DNA from: Pontibacter virosus
GTDB lineage: Bacteria; Bacteroidota; Bacteroidia; Cytophagales; Hymenobacteraceae
Reading direction: 5' to 3'
Length of the DNA: 64,000 nt
Assembly (NCBI RefSeq): GCF_003096355.1
Contig: NZ_QEKI01000005.1
Location: 282,919 to 346,918, forward strand
A program made the translations under genes and the position numbers. Below, piece by piece: positions 9,620 through 18,875 of the stretch (its first letter is position 1; the number at the start of each line of letters is the position of its first letter). The notes below the pieces were generated by a model, which saw only the letters and a program-made list of their open reading frames with translations, did no database searches and was not told the origin of the DNA.

Positions 9620-9660
9620 TAAAAAAAGGTGCTGCAGGAATCTGCATCCTACAGCACCTT
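9620..9660 (-). terminator. Intrinsic terminator/attenuator inside the EPS operon
   Basis: Arms 9626-9639 and 9647-9660 pair over 14 bases with one G-T mismatch and a 7-base loop. On the minus strand the stem is followed by a run of about seven T. It lies 36 bases after the stop of the Wzc-like gene and before the flippase gene of the same strand. Confidence 0.8.
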
Positions 9661-9696
9661 CTTAGTTCAAGCGCGCATGTATGTCTCGCTCAGGCG

Positions 9697-12069
9697 CTAT
9701 ACGTAGTAGTAGCTGCCTTTTTTCTTGTATCCGTACTCGTAGGTGTTGTTGTAGTCCAGGTCGTTGATCACCATGTAGATGTTCTTCAACTTGCGGGCCG
9801 CGTACAGATCATTCACCTGGGTGAGCATATCCTTGCTGGTGTACTTGTGTTTCACCACATACAGGTTCACGTCCATATGCTTCATCAGGATGAAGTATTC
9901 GGCTACAAATCCGATCGGCGGTGTGTCGATCACCACATACTCGTACTGCTCCTTTAACTTGTCGATCAGCTCGGCCATGCGTTTGTGCTCCAACAGCTTG
10001 ATGGCATTGTCAGGTATAGGGCCGCATGAAATGATGTCCAGGTTCTCGATATCGGTTTTCTGAATCACTTCTTCCAGCGGCAGCCCCTGGCTCAGATAGG
10101 AAGACAAACCGGACGCATTGTGTGTGTTAAAATACTTGCCAAACGTAGGCTTGCGCATATCCGACTCGATGAGGATGGTGCGTTTTCCGGCCATGGCCAT
10201 CTCACTGCTCAGGTTGACGGAAGTAAAAGTCTTGCCCTCCCCTGAAACCGATGAAGTCACTCCAAGTACTTTAAAATTAGTTTCAGCTGTCAGGTACTGC
10301 AGGTTAATACGGATAGACCGGAAAGACTCGGCAATGGCTGAGCGCGGATTGTTTTTTACCGCCAGCTTGTCGGCCTTGGTGCCGTGCGCAATTACACCCA
10401 GGAACGGGATGTTCGTCACATTGTTCAGGTCATTTTTACCCTGTATGGTATTGTCCACGTTATCGAGCAGCACAATGAGTACAGCAGGTATGATCAGGCC
10501 CAAAATAAGGGCTAGCATAAAGATCATTTTCGGCTTCACGTTCACAGGGCCGGAACCCCACATGGCAGCTTTGTCCACTATCTTTTTATCGGTGGTGTTG
10601 GTAGCCAGGGCAATCGCAGCCTCAGCGCGCTTCTCGAGCAGGAAGTCATACTTCTTGTTCACGAAATCGGCCTGGTTCTGCAGATCCATCAAACGACGCT
10701 CATGCTCCGGCACTTTTGCGATGCCTGTCTCCAGCTGGTTAATGCGCTTGTCGGCATTGGCAATGGAAATGTCGGTAGAGCGAATCAGGTTCTTGATGTT
10801 CGCTATAATGGCATTGCGCGTGCTTTTGATTTCACTGTCAATTACCTTTATTCTCGGGTTGTCCGCTGTGGCGCTCACACTGTAAGAGGCGCGCTGCTGA
10901 TTCAGGCGCGACAACTCGGTGAACAGGTTGGCCAGGTTCGGGTTTTGCACGCCCGCTACCGCCGGCGACACCGCCTGGGTGAAGCTCTCGTCGTCCTCAA
11001 TCTGGTCGAGCACCGTCACGTAGTACTGCTTTTCGGTGCTTAGCTTCGACTTCTCCATTTCCAGCTGCGCCAGTTTTTCGTAGCTGATGTTGGACTGCAC
11101 GTCGATGTTGGCAATGCGGTTAGCCGAACGGAAAGACGAAAGCGCCTGCTTGCTCTGACGGAGCGAGTCCGTCAGGCTGGCGATCTGGCCGTCGATAAAC
11201 TCGAGTGTTTTTTGGCCGTTCATGTTTTTCTCGTCCAGGTCACGGGCCACATAGGTGTTCATCAGCGTGTTCAGGAACAGCATCTCCTTTTCAGGTATAG
11301 TACCTTTGGTGCTCAGTTCCAGCACACGCGCCTCGCGCTCAATTGGCTTAATGTTCAGGCTACTGGCGTACTGTGCCACCAGGCTTTCCATGCTGTTGAG
11401 CACGAAGTAGTGCTTTTTGGCGTCGATCTTGTCGTCAGGATTGGCGCGCTCAATCGTAAAGCTGAAATTCTTGTCCTTGTACGGCTTACCGAACTCCAGT
11501 ACTTTGGTAATGTTCACTTCCGGCACGATTTGCTTTACGGTATGCGTGGTATAGTCATACAGAGGAGGGGTGTCGGCTTTTACCGTCAGCTCGTACTCCT
11601 TGTCGTTCAGCACGCGCACTTCCAGCGGAATATCCACGATTTGAAGCGAACTGGTGTCAAGACGTACTACGAAGGGAGCGTTGTCGTACTGCTCCTCTTT
11701 AATAAGGTCCAGCCCGGTGTTCAGCCAGTGGTCGGGAACTTTGTAGTACGACACTGAGAAGTCAAGCTGCTTTAAAGTGCTTCGGATCATATCGGCTGAG
11801 GTCAGGATACCGATTTCGTCCTCCACTTTAATGCCCTTATTCTGCACATCGAGCAGGTTGAGCAGCTCCTGCGCCTTTTTTGAACCGGTATGCTGGTCTC
11901 CTAACAGGAGGGTTGATTTGAAAGCATAAACGCGGGTGGAGCTTTTGACATAAACATAGGCCCCTGCCATTGCGATCATCACAAAAGCCAGAAACAGATA
12001 CCATCTGGTTCGGAACTTGAAAAGCCAGCTTCTCAGGTCTATTTCGTGCGCTGTATTTTTTCGTTTCAT
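9697..12069 (-). CDS. Wzc-like polysaccharide co-polymerase with BY-kinase domain
   Basis: 790 residues. Membrane segments at about 20-40 and 510-530 flank a periplasmic Wzz domain with long coiled coil (about 280-480). The cytoplasmic kinase half has Walker A (SSVSGEGKTFTSVN), Walker A' (ILIESDMRKPTFG) and Walker B (YVVIDTPPIGF). The C-terminus is a tyrosine cluster (NNTYEYGYKKKGSYYYV), the usual autophosphorylation tail of bacterial tyrosine kinases. The family sets chain length and, by cycling phosphorylation, drives export with its outer-membrane partner. That partner is probably the export lipoprotein encoded 9 bases upstream. Family assignment is secure. Confidence 0.95.
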   Translation of the reverse strand: MKRKNTAHEIDLRSWLFKFRTRWYLFLAFVMIAMAGAYVYVKSSTRVYAFKSTLLLGDQHTGSKKAQELLNLLDVQNKGIKVEDEIGILTSADMIRSTLKQLDFSVSYYKVPDHWLNTGLDLIKEEQYDNAPFVVRLDTSSLQIVDIPLEVRVLNDKEYELTVKADTPPLYDYTTHTVKQIVPEVNITKVLEFGKPYKDKNFSFTIERANPDDKIDAKKHYFVLNSMESLVAQYASSLNIKPIEREARVLELSTKGTIPEKEMLFLNTLMNTYVARDLDEKNMNGQKTLEFIDGQIASLTDSLRQSKQALSSFRSANRIANIDVQSNISYEKLAQLEMEKSKLSTEKQYYVTVLDQIEDDESFTQAVSPAVAGVQNPNLANLFTELSRLNQQRASYSVSATADNPRIKVIDSEIKSTRNAIIANIKNLIRSTDISIANADKRINQLETGIAKVPEHERRLMDLQNQADFVNKKYDFLLEKRAEAAIALATNTTDKKIVDKAAMWGSGPVNVKPKMIFMLALILGLIIPAVLIVLLDNVDNTIQGKNDLNNVTNIPFLGVIAHGTKADKLAVKNNPRSAIAESFRSIRINLQYLTAETNFKVLGVTSSVSGEGKTFTSVNLSSEMAMAGKRTILIESDMRKPTFGKYFNTHNASGLSSYLSQGLPLEEVIQKTDIENLDIISCGPIPDNAIKLLEHKRMAELIDKLKEQYEYVVIDTPPIGFVAEYFILMKHMDVNLYVVKHKYTSKDMLTQVNDLYAARKLKNIYMVINDLDYNNTYEYGYKKKGSYYYV

Positions 12070-12078
12070 GGAGAATTC

Positions 12079-12852
12079 TTACTTAAAATAATTCAGGATA
12101 ACTGCCGCCGTAGAGATAACCCCCAGAGCAATGGTGATCACGTTAAGCGACACCAGGTTGTCGCGTTTAACCTGCGCAACGGACGGCTCTACATACAGCA
12201 CATCGTTGGGCTGCATGAAGTAGTATCTAGATTGTACGATATTTGGGTCTTTAAGGTCGATAAGTACTACTTCAGATCCACCAGGCGTCTGACGTACCAA
12301 TTTTATGTTCTCGCGCGCAGCACTGCGGGTCAGGTCGCCTGCCATACCCAGTGCGTCGAAAAGAGTAGCCCGCTCGTTGTACACAAAATACTGGCCCGGG
12401 CGGTTTACTTCGCCCAGCACGCTCACTCTGAAGTTGATGAGCTTTACTACTACAGTTGCATTGGTGATATAGCGGTCTACGTTGCGCTGAATCAGTTCCT
12501 GGGTCTGCTGAAGCGTTAGGCCTGACACTTTCACTTTACCCACGTTCGGAAGGTTCACGTTGCCTTCATCGTCTACGGAGTAGCCGCTTAGGAACATGGT
12601 ACCCGGGTCGGCAAAGCCGAAGGCGCTGGAGGGTGGTACGATGTTGTAGATATTAGATATTTCAGGTTCCAGGCTTTGTACCTTGATGGAGAGCACATCG
12701 GCAGGCTGTAGCTGGTATGGCTTGTAGGTGGTCTGCATTGGTGTGGCCACTGTCTCCTTCAGGTTGTCATTTTGCATGTATACAAGCTCTTTTTTGCTGA
12801 GGCACGATGTAGCGCTTATCATTAGGAGCAGGAGGTATACGACTCTTCTCAT
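12079..12852 (-). CDS. Polysaccharide export outer-membrane lipoprotein (Wza/BexD-like)
   Basis: 257 residues. The signal sequence ends in a lipobox (MISATSC, acylated Cys17). The poly-export domain begins YQLQPADVLSIKVQSL, and an SLBB domain follows (VSVLGEVNRPGQYFVYNERATLFDAL). The C-terminus has a hydrophobic stretch (LNVITIALGVISTAAVIL) that could cross a membrane. It should form the outer-membrane or periplasmic part of the EPS export channel. It is the first gene of the locus and lies 9 bases from the Wzc-like kinase gene, the usual pairing. A long leader precedes it, but I found no clear TAnnTTTG box there. Confidence 0.93.
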   Translation of the reverse strand: MRRVVYLLLLMISATSCLSKKELVYMQNDNLKETVATPMQTTYKPYQLQPADVLSIKVQSLEPEISNIYNIVPPSSAFGFADPGTMFLSGYSVDDEGNVNLPNVGKVKVSGLTLQQTQELIQRNVDRYITNATVVVKLINFRVSVLGEVNRPGQYFVYNERATLFDALGMAGDLTRSAARENIKLVRQTPGGSEVVLIDLKDPNIVQSRYYFMQPNDVLYVEPSVAQVKRDNLVSLNVITIALGVISTAAVILNYFK

Positions 12853-13256
12853 GTGTTTGGCTTAAGGGTGTTGTGAATGTTGATGATTCTCGAATGTTTA
12901 TTTTGATTTTATGATAGCGGGAGCGCATGCCTGTCGTGCATCAGCATGTGGTACCCAAAAAATTGTATCAGCCATATATACTATAGGAGCCACAAAAAGA
13001 TGCTTATTTTCGAAAATATTATGTGAATTTAATGTAATGAGGGTCGCTTATGAATTATAAGATATTTCTAATCAGAAAGTTATATTTTATATCTACCGGC
13101 AAATATTAACACAAGGTAACATTGCAATTGCACGGCAGATGTGATCGTGTATAAAACGTTTATGGGAATAATTATATAATTATCGAGGAGGTAGGAAGGA
13201 CAGCAACAGGGCGTGCTTAGTTCAACGGCTGCTGTTATAAGTGAGGGCAAAGGGCA
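12853..13256. other. AT-rich leader region upstream of the EPS locus
   Basis: No ORF here is convincing. The stretch separates the first EPS gene from the terminator of the small gene further right and must hold the EPS promoter on the minus strand. I see AT-rich runs near 12960-13100 but no exact TAnnTTTG box. Confidence 0.4.
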
Positions 13257-13305
13257 GAAAAAGAACCACCTTCCCCATGCCTTGCAGCACGAAGAAGGTG
13301 GTTCT
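13257..13305 (-). terminator. Intrinsic terminator after the DUF1737-like gene
   Basis: Arms 13262-13273 (AGAACCACCTTC) and 13294-13305 pair perfectly over 12 bases. On the minus strand the stem runs into a T-run, 33 bases after the stop of the gene ending at 13338. Confidence 0.8.
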
Positions 13306-13337
13306 CCTACTTATATAAAGGGTATATAGTATACTAT

Positions 13338-13550
13338 TTATTCAATCCATTTGGTACGGCGCTGTTTCGACTGAGGTGCCTGCACCTGGCTCTGTTTCAA
13401 TTTGTCAGACGCCTTGCGGATCAGTTGCTGAGAGAATCCGTCAGCGTGCTCAATAATTCCACCTTTCAGCTTCCAGCCTTGCGGAAATAATACGGCAACC
13501 TCTGTTGCCAATGTCTCGAGATTAGGGGCTACTATAATATTGTATTCCAT
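13338..13550 (-). CDS. Small DUF1737-like protein
   Basis: 70 residues from ATG at 13550. It starts MEYNIIVAPNLETLATEV and contains FPQGWKLKGGI, resembling the DUF1737 pattern, in which a short beta strand and helix are followed by GWxxxGG. The C-terminus is basic and Gln-rich. The frame stays open upstream to 13601, but those residues are unlike the family, so the internal ATG is preferred. It is a single-gene unit with its own terminator. Function of the family is unknown. Confidence 0.7.
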   Translation of the reverse strand: MEYNIIVAPNLETLATEVAVLFPQGWKLKGGIIEHADGFSQQLIRKASDKLKQSQVQAPQSKQRRTKWIE

Positions 13551-13722
13551 CTTAAAGAGTAAATGAACGAACGATAGAACCAATATAGCGGATTGTAACA
13601 TAGGTTGTATGCGCTAGGCTACGAAATTTAGTGAATAGAGTTACATTCAAAATAAAATTTAGCTGAATGTTAAAATGATTCAATGAAAGCAGCGACTTAA
13701 GTGGCTTTTTGATGAATTAGTG

Positions 13723-15039
13723 CTATTTGGTTTGTTCGGCTGCGAGACGTATTCTGAAAGAAGTTAGTCCATCTTGGTTCGATTCAAGCGAAAACTGGAA
13801 GCCATGGCTTAGTAAAATCTCCCGTATCATGGTCAGGCCAATGCCCTGGCCTGTTTCTTTCGTGCTAAAGAAAGGGGTAAATAGCATCGGGCGCACGTGC
13901 TCCGGTATACCTTCACCATTGTCGGTAATAGTTAGGCAGGGCGGCTGTTCCTGCAGCTCCACCCAAACGTCGCCATCCGATTTCACGGCTTCCATGGCAT
14001 TTTTCAGGATATTGAGCAGCGCCTGCTCGAGCTGCTGCTCATCCATGGGGACGAAGAGTGGGGTAGTAGGCAGTTTCATGCTGAGGTTAATTTGCCGTTG
14101 CTCCAGCTGTGGCTGCATCAGTCGCTCGAGCCGCTTGAGAAGGGCCTGCACCTGCACCGGCTTTTTGGAAGGAGCGGGGAGGCGCACCACATCAGCAAAA
14201 TTGGCCATGAACTTGCTCAGGTTGGCGTTCCGGTCAATTGCTACCTGCAGGGCGTACGTGAAGTCCTCGCGGTGCGCCTCGTCGATCTGTGGGGTATAGT
14301 ACTGCACAGAGTCCAGAATCGAGTTGATGGCGCCCGTCGAGTTGTTCACTTCGTGCGACATCATCCGGATGACTTTTTCATAAGCTTGCCGCTCGTTTTT
14401 GATAATGGCCTCGGTGAGTTCCTCCAGCATAATGAAGGCGCGCTGAAAACCCCGGTCAATAAAGTGTGCCCGGTGTGCCCGGAAGGTTCGGATGCCGTTC
14501 AGGCGGAAGGTATAGGGTTGGCCGGTCTGTACCTGCTTCAGCTCCCGTGCCCAGGTGTTGGGCAGCGTTGCCAGCTCACTGCCCTGCAACGACTGCCCGG
14601 ATAGGTATAGGAAACGTTCTGCAGCGGGGTTTATGCTCTCGATGCGGTTGTCAAAGTCGAGCAGGATGATGCCGGCAGGAGAGGCATGGATGATCTTTTC
14701 GAGCAGGAAATGCTTTTCAGCCTGCGCCACCCGCTCCTGCCGCAACTGCTCAATCATGCGGTTGTACACATCCACCAGCTCATCCAGTTCCGGCTGCCCC
14801 ACCTGCACAAACTTGGTTGAAAAGTCTTTGTCACGGATGGATTCTATACCTGCCCGGATTAAATTGAGCGGCTTGAAAAAGGCATTATACAGATTCACGG
14901 TCAGCACAACGGAAAGTAGCACCAGCACCTCCATCCCTATAAACAGCAGCTTATTCTCCTGCAGCAGGAAATAAGCCATGGCAGCGAGGAGACCATGCAC
15001 GAAAACAGCGTAAATGATAAACTTAGTCCTGAGCTTCAT
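13723..15039 (-). CDS. Sensor histidine kinase, NtrB/NtrY type, partner of the NtrC-like regulator
   Basis: 438 residues. Two membrane segments (about 8-26 and 31-50) are joined by a very short loop. A HAMP-like region (FFKPLNLIRAGIESIRDKDFS), a PAS domain (about 105-210) and a dimerisation helix with SHEVNNSTGAINS (phospho-acceptor His) follow. The HATPase has N (ILKNAMEAV), G1 (ITDNGEGIP) and G2 (GQGIGLTMIREIL) boxes. With almost no periplasmic part, it probably senses a membrane or cytoplasmic signal. Its ATG lies inside the end of the regulator gene (17-base overlap), so the two are coupled and should form one two-component pair serving the adjacent exporter. Confidence 0.93.
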   Translation of the reverse strand: MKLRTKFIIYAVFVHGLLAAMAYFLLQENKLLFIGMEVLVLLSVVLTVNLYNAFFKPLNLIRAGIESIRDKDFSTKFVQVGQPELDELVDVYNRMIEQLRQERVAQAEKHFLLEKIIHASPAGIILLDFDNRIESINPAAERFLYLSGQSLQGSELATLPNTWARELKQVQTGQPYTFRLNGIRTFRAHRAHFIDRGFQRAFIMLEELTEAIIKNERQAYEKVIRMMSHEVNNSTGAINSILDSVQYYTPQIDEAHREDFTYALQVAIDRNANLSKFMANFADVVRLPAPSKKPVQVQALLKRLERLMQPQLEQRQINLSMKLPTTPLFVPMDEQQLEQALLNILKNAMEAVKSDGDVWVELQEQPPCLTITDNGEGIPEHVRPMLFTPFFSTKETGQGIGLTMIREILLSHGFQFSLESNQDGLTSFRIRLAAEQTK

Positions 15040-16402
15040 AGGGAATGCCGAACTTTTCGAGACGACGGTAGAGGGCGGCCCTGCTCAGGCCCAACGCACG
15101 GGCTACCTTGCTGATGTTGTTGTGGTAATAAGCCATGGACTTGCGGATCATCGAAGCTTCCATCTCGTCGAGCGTCATGGCACCAACAGCAGGCAGGGCC
15201 TTGTCACCTGTCTTTACAGGACCCTGCTGCGCCTGTGCCTGGAAATCCTCAGCACTCAGCACTTCATCTTCGGCTACCAGCACGGTACGTTCCACCAGGT
15301 TTTTCAACTCCCGTATGTTGCCCGGGAAGGGAAGCTCTTTCAACCACTGCAACGCTTTGGGACTCAGCTCCAGCTCGGGTCGGTGGTAGGTCTTCTTCAT
15401 ATTCTCCACAAAGAACTGCACCAGCAGCGGAATGTCGTCAGGGCGTTCCCGCAGCGGAGGTATACGCACCTTGATCAGGTTGATGCGGTAAAAGAGGTCC
15501 TCGCGAAACTTGCCTTCTTCCACCATCTGCTCCAGGTTGCGGTTGGTGGCGCACACCACCCGGATGTCGAGTTTGCGGGAGCGGCTGTCGCCGAGCACTT
15601 CGTAGGTGCGGTCCTGGAGCACGCGCAGCAGTTTCACCTGGCTGTTCATGTCTAGTTCCCCGATCTCGTCGAGGAAGATGGTGCCCTTGTTGGCCATTTC
15701 GAAGCGGCCCACCCGGTCGGCTTTGGCGTCGGTGAAGGCACCCCGCTTGTGGCCGAACATCTCGCTTTCGAACAGGCTCGACGAAATGCCTCCTAGGTTT
15801 ACCTTCACAAAAGGCTGGGATTTGCGGAGACTGTTGCGGTGCACCACCTCCGCGATCAGCTCCTTGCCGGTGCCGCTTTCGCCCTCGATCAGCACCGATG
15901 CATCGGTTGGCGCAATCTGCCCGATGCGCTTCAGAATTTGCAGCAGCTGCGGGTCCTGCCCCACGATGTTGGTGAAATCATATTGCTGGTCGAGTTTCTT
16001 ACGAGTAAGGGTTTCGTCCTTGGTGGGTGAATGCTGCGATAGACTCAGGGCAGTGCGGACCGCCTGCAGCAAGTAATCGTTGCTCCAGGGCTTGGTGATA
16101 AAGTCCGCTGCCCCAAGCCGCATGCCCTCCACAGCCAGGCTGATTGAGCCCCAGCCCGTGATCAGGATAACAGGTACCTGCGGCATCCGCTGTTTAAAAG
16201 CTTCGAGCAGTTGCAACCCGTCGTGGCCGGTTGTTTCGATGGAGAAGTTCATGTCCATGATCACGAGCTGTAAAGGATGCGCCTGCGCCACTTCGAGCGA
16301 CTCCGTTGGGGAAGCTGCTTCTTTGGTCTTGAAGCCGTGTTGCTTGAGCAAAATGCTCAGCGAGGCGCGGACGGCTACATCATCGTCTATTATCAGGATC
16401 AT
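15023..16402 (-). CDS. Sigma-54-dependent response regulator, NtrC family
   Basis: About 459 residues from ATG at 16402; an upstream in-frame TTG at 16408 is less likely. The receiver domain (1-120) has acidic pocket IIDDD, phospho-Asp in VIMDMN and a KPW lysine. The AAA+ domain (about 145-375) has Walker A GESGTGKE, GAFTDA in place of the usual GAFTGA sigma-54 contact loop, Walker B GTIFLDEIG and an arginine-finger region LRERPDDIP. The C-terminus is a Fis-type helix-turn-helix (ISKVARALGLSRAALYRRLE). GAFTDA is, from memory, common in Bacteroidota members. It overlaps the kinase gene and follows the exporter genes; a sigma-54-like promoter at 22510-22524 makes autoregulation of the unit likely. 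Confidence 0.95.
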   Translation of the reverse strand: MILIIDDDVAVRASLSILLKQHGFKTKEAASPTESLEVAQAHPLQLVIMDMNFSIETTGHDGLQLLEAFKQRMPQVPVILITGWGSISLAVEGMRLGAADFITKPWSNDYLLQAVRTALSLSQHSPTKDETLTRKKLDQQYDFTNIVGQDPQLLQILKRIGQIAPTDASVLIEGESGTGKELIAEVVHRNSLRKSQPFVKVNLGGISSSLFESEMFGHKRGAFTDAKADRVGRFEMANKGTIFLDEIGELDMNSQVKLLRVLQDRTYEVLGDSRSRKLDIRVVCATNRNLEQMVEEGKFREDLFYRINLIKVRIPPLRERPDDIPLLVQFFVENMKKTYHRPELELSPKALQWLKELPFPGNIRELKNLVERTVLVAEDEVLSAEDFQAQAQQGPVKTGDKALPAVGAMTLDEMEASMIRKSMAYYHNNISKVARALGLSRAALYRRLEKFGIPYEAQD

Positions 16403-16456
16403 GCTCAATGTGCTGGTTTTCTGCTCTAATTTAATTTTTTTGTTAATTATTTGCTA

Positions 16457-17635
16457 TTATTCTTCGTGCAAAGCCATGGCCGGATGAATAGCAGCAGCCT
16501 GTCGGCTTGGGTAGAAAGCGCAACCGATCGCGAGCAGGTAAATGAGCCCCACTGCTATACCTAGGGCGATAAAGTAAACTGCCGACTCGACCTCAAACAC
16601 TTGAAGCATGGGAAACTGGACGGCAAAGGCTACACCCAGCACCAGTCCGAAAGTGGCCAGCACGAGCACCTCACCTATGAACTGCCGGTATACCTGGTTG
16701 GCGGAGGCGCCCAGCGCCCTGCGAAGCCCGATCTCGCCATTTCGACGGCTGATGTTATACCAGAGTACTCCGAAGAGGCCCAGCGCCACGTTGAGGATCA
16801 GGAAGCCGCAAATGATGGCCAGGGCTATCATCGGGACTTTGGCCATTTTGGCCTTATTCTGACGCATCTTCTCCAGTGTGGCTACCTCCATGGTCCAGCC
16901 CTTGCCTATACCTGAAAACTCTTTCACCATTTTCTCCTCGAATTCTACGCCTGTACCCGGTTTCACCCGTATCAGGAGCTCTCCGTAAAAGTCGTTTTTA
17001 TTGCCAGGCAGATGGATACGGTTAAAGAAACCCGGCTCTTCGGCCGTATACTCACTACTTGGCCTGTAATGGTCTACCACACCTACCACCTGGTAGCTAG
17101 ATGAATCATTCCGGGGCAACAGCTTACCTATTGGGTCTTCTCCTTCAAACAGTTGTTGCTGCAACACCTTGTTGATAACGATAGGGTAGTGGTGGGAGGC
17201 GTTGTCCTGTTCCCCAAACCAGCGGCCGTGGCTCACCTGCATCCGCATCACTTTATCAAAATCGTCCTGAACTAGATACTCGTCGGCCATGATCTTTTTC
17301 TGCCCATAAGAAAGATCATTGTTCATCTGGCTAAAAGCGAATGGAGCGTTGCTATTGGTCAGCGCCACATGCTCAATTTCTTGAAAGCCCTTGGCGCGCT
17401 GTATTATTTGCTCAAGGGTCTGCCGATTAAGAGCAGTCGAGTCGGTGTCGGGGCGCATGGTCAGCAGCCAGACGTTTTCGTGCTCGAAGCCCAGCGGCTT
17501 GTTATAATTGCGTACGTTGTACACAATCAGGCTCAGCACTGCGAACAGTACTAGAAAGCAAAAGAATATCTCAGTTATGAGCAGGAAGTTGCTTCTCTTC
17601 CTGTTCCAGATCAGTTTAAACAGATGGCGTATCAT
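16457..17635 (-). CDS. ABC exporter permease, MacB/FtsX family (second permease)
   Basis: 392 residues. One N-terminal membrane segment (about 18-40) and three near the C-terminus (about 272-296, 325-350, 355-380) flank a periplasmic MacB core domain. RRNGEIGLRRALGAS is the conserved FtsX cytoplasmic coupling motif. The ATG overlaps the stop of the first permease by 4 bases. Together with that permease and the ATPase it should form an asymmetric MacB-like complex that drives mechanical extrusion of a substrate through the TolC-like channel rather than transport across the inner membrane. Confidence 0.92.
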   Translation of the reverse strand: MIRHLFKLIWNRKRSNFLLITEIFFCFLVLFAVLSLIVYNVRNYNKPLGFEHENVWLLTMRPDTDSTALNRQTLEQIIQRAKGFQEIEHVALTNSNAPFAFSQMNNDLSYGQKKIMADEYLVQDDFDKVMRMQVSHGRWFGEQDNASHHYPIVINKVLQQQLFEGEDPIGKLLPRNDSSSYQVVGVVDHYRPSSEYTAEEPGFFNRIHLPGNKNDFYGELLIRVKPGTGVEFEEKMVKEFSGIGKGWTMEVATLEKMRQNKAKMAKVPMIALAIICGFLILNVALGLFGVLWYNISRRNGEIGLRRALGASANQVYRQFIGEVLVLATFGLVLGVAFAVQFPMLQVFEVESAVYFIALGIAVGLIYLLAIGCAFYPSRQAAAIHPAMALHEE

Positions 17636-18873
17636 TTAGAGCCTCCTTTCAGTGCCTCAACGGCTTTTAAGCGTGACATTTTATAGGCAGGGTACACACC
17701 GGATATCAATCCGAAAATCAGGCTGAGCAGCAATCCCCAAGCAAACACCCGCAGGTTCAGCCCCAGGTCAGCATACACAATTATGCCGCTGCCGTTGATG
17801 AGCCTTAGCACTGCCGCCGACAGCACAAAACCCAGTATACCGCCCAGCAGTGTCAGGAAAACATTCTCGACGATGAACTGTCCGATGATGGTAGAGGAGG
17901 TGGCTCCAAAGGCTTTGCGGACCCCGATCTCAGAAGAGCGCTCCATAATGCGGCTGATGTTGATGCTGACCAGGTTAATGGCGGGAAGCAGCATGAAGAG
18001 GAACGTCAAACCAGCCAGTATACTGTAGAGTATAGCCAGGCCAGGCTCTCTTCCTCTCCCCAGGAAGGTACGGGCAAAGGCCTCCAGCACCGTGTCAGGG
18101 AAGGAGGAGAGTTTAGTGCCTTTCACCGGATGCTGGTCCTCCAATTGCTGCATCATAGCAGCATATTCGGCTTTTATCTTAGGTATATCTGCGGAATTTT
18201 GTGCTTTGATGGTAGCAAAATACGAGCCTCTCAGTCCAGGTTTGTTGAAGTCCTGGCTTTTGAGTGTGATAGGCACCCAAATATCAGCATAGGAGTTAAG
18301 GCGCAGCACGGGCACATCTTTCACCACGCCCACTACTTTATACTTGACTTGATCTACTTCGATTATTTTTCCCACGGCCTCACCTGTACCAAAGTACTGG
18401 TTTCGGGTGCTCTCGTTGATAACGGCCACACGACTGGCGCCCGCTACTTCCTGCTGTCCGAAAGCGCCTCCTTCCAGGAACTCGAACTCCAGAATGTCCC
18501 AGAATTCACGGTCAGTGTATTTGATGTCCAGAGCAAGCTTGCGGTTGTCGATGTAGCTGTTCACCTGAAAGAACATGGAGTTAATGGACACCTGTTCGGG
18601 CGTCTGGAGTGTGCGTACGTTGCGGTCCAGGAAGTGATAGCTCGGTGGGCCACTGCTCATGTAGCCCTCGGAATGTTCTTCACGCATGACATTAACAAAC
18701 AGTAGTTTATCCATATCGCTCTCCGGCATCTGAGGGCCAAAGGTATGGTCGAAGAGGGCAGTGGCCACCATCAGCACCATCAGTGTGAAGCTAATGCCAA
18801 AGAGACTGATGAAGGTAAAGAACTTGCGACGCAAGAGCACCTTCCAGGCTATTTTGAGGTAATTTTTCAGCAT
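17632..18873 (-). CDS. ABC exporter permease, MacB/FtsX family (first permease)
   Basis: 413 residues. The N-terminal segment FTFISLFGISFTLMVLMVATALF is followed by a MacB periplasmic core domain (about 50-270), then three membrane segments with the motif RSSEIGVRKAFGATSSTIIGQF. SGVYPAYKMSRLKAVEALKGG is the standard FtsX C-terminus. It lies 2 bases from the ATPase gene and overlaps the second permease by 4 bases. The ATPase is separate, not fused as in E. coli MacB. The substrate is unknown. Confidence 0.93.
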   Translation of the reverse strand: MLKNYLKIAWKVLLRRKFFTFISLFGISFTLMVLMVATALFDHTFGPQMPESDMDKLLFVNVMREEHSEGYMSSGPPSYHFLDRNVRTLQTPEQVSINSMFFQVNSYIDNRKLALDIKYTDREFWDILEFEFLEGGAFGQQEVAGASRVAVINESTRNQYFGTGEAVGKIIEVDQVKYKVVGVVKDVPVLRLNSYADIWVPITLKSQDFNKPGLRGSYFATIKAQNSADIPKIKAEYAAMMQQLEDQHPVKGTKLSSFPDTVLEAFARTFLGRGREPGLAILYSILAGLTFLFMLLPAINLVSINISRIMERSSEIGVRKAFGATSSTIIGQFIVENVFLTLLGGILGFVLSAAVLRLINGSGIIVYADLGLNLRVFAWGLLLSLIFGLISGVYPAYKMSRLKAVEALKGGSK

Positions 18874-18875
18874 GT

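Noticed and set aside
10118..10885. Open frame of 255 codons on the plus strand inside the Wzc-like gene
   Set aside because: Shadow of the kinase coding sequence; composition rich in Ser/Leu/Arg without domain features.
13763..13780. GGTTCGATTC string resembling a tRNA T-loop
   Set aside because: It lies inside the histidine kinase coding sequence and no cloverleaf arms can be formed around it.
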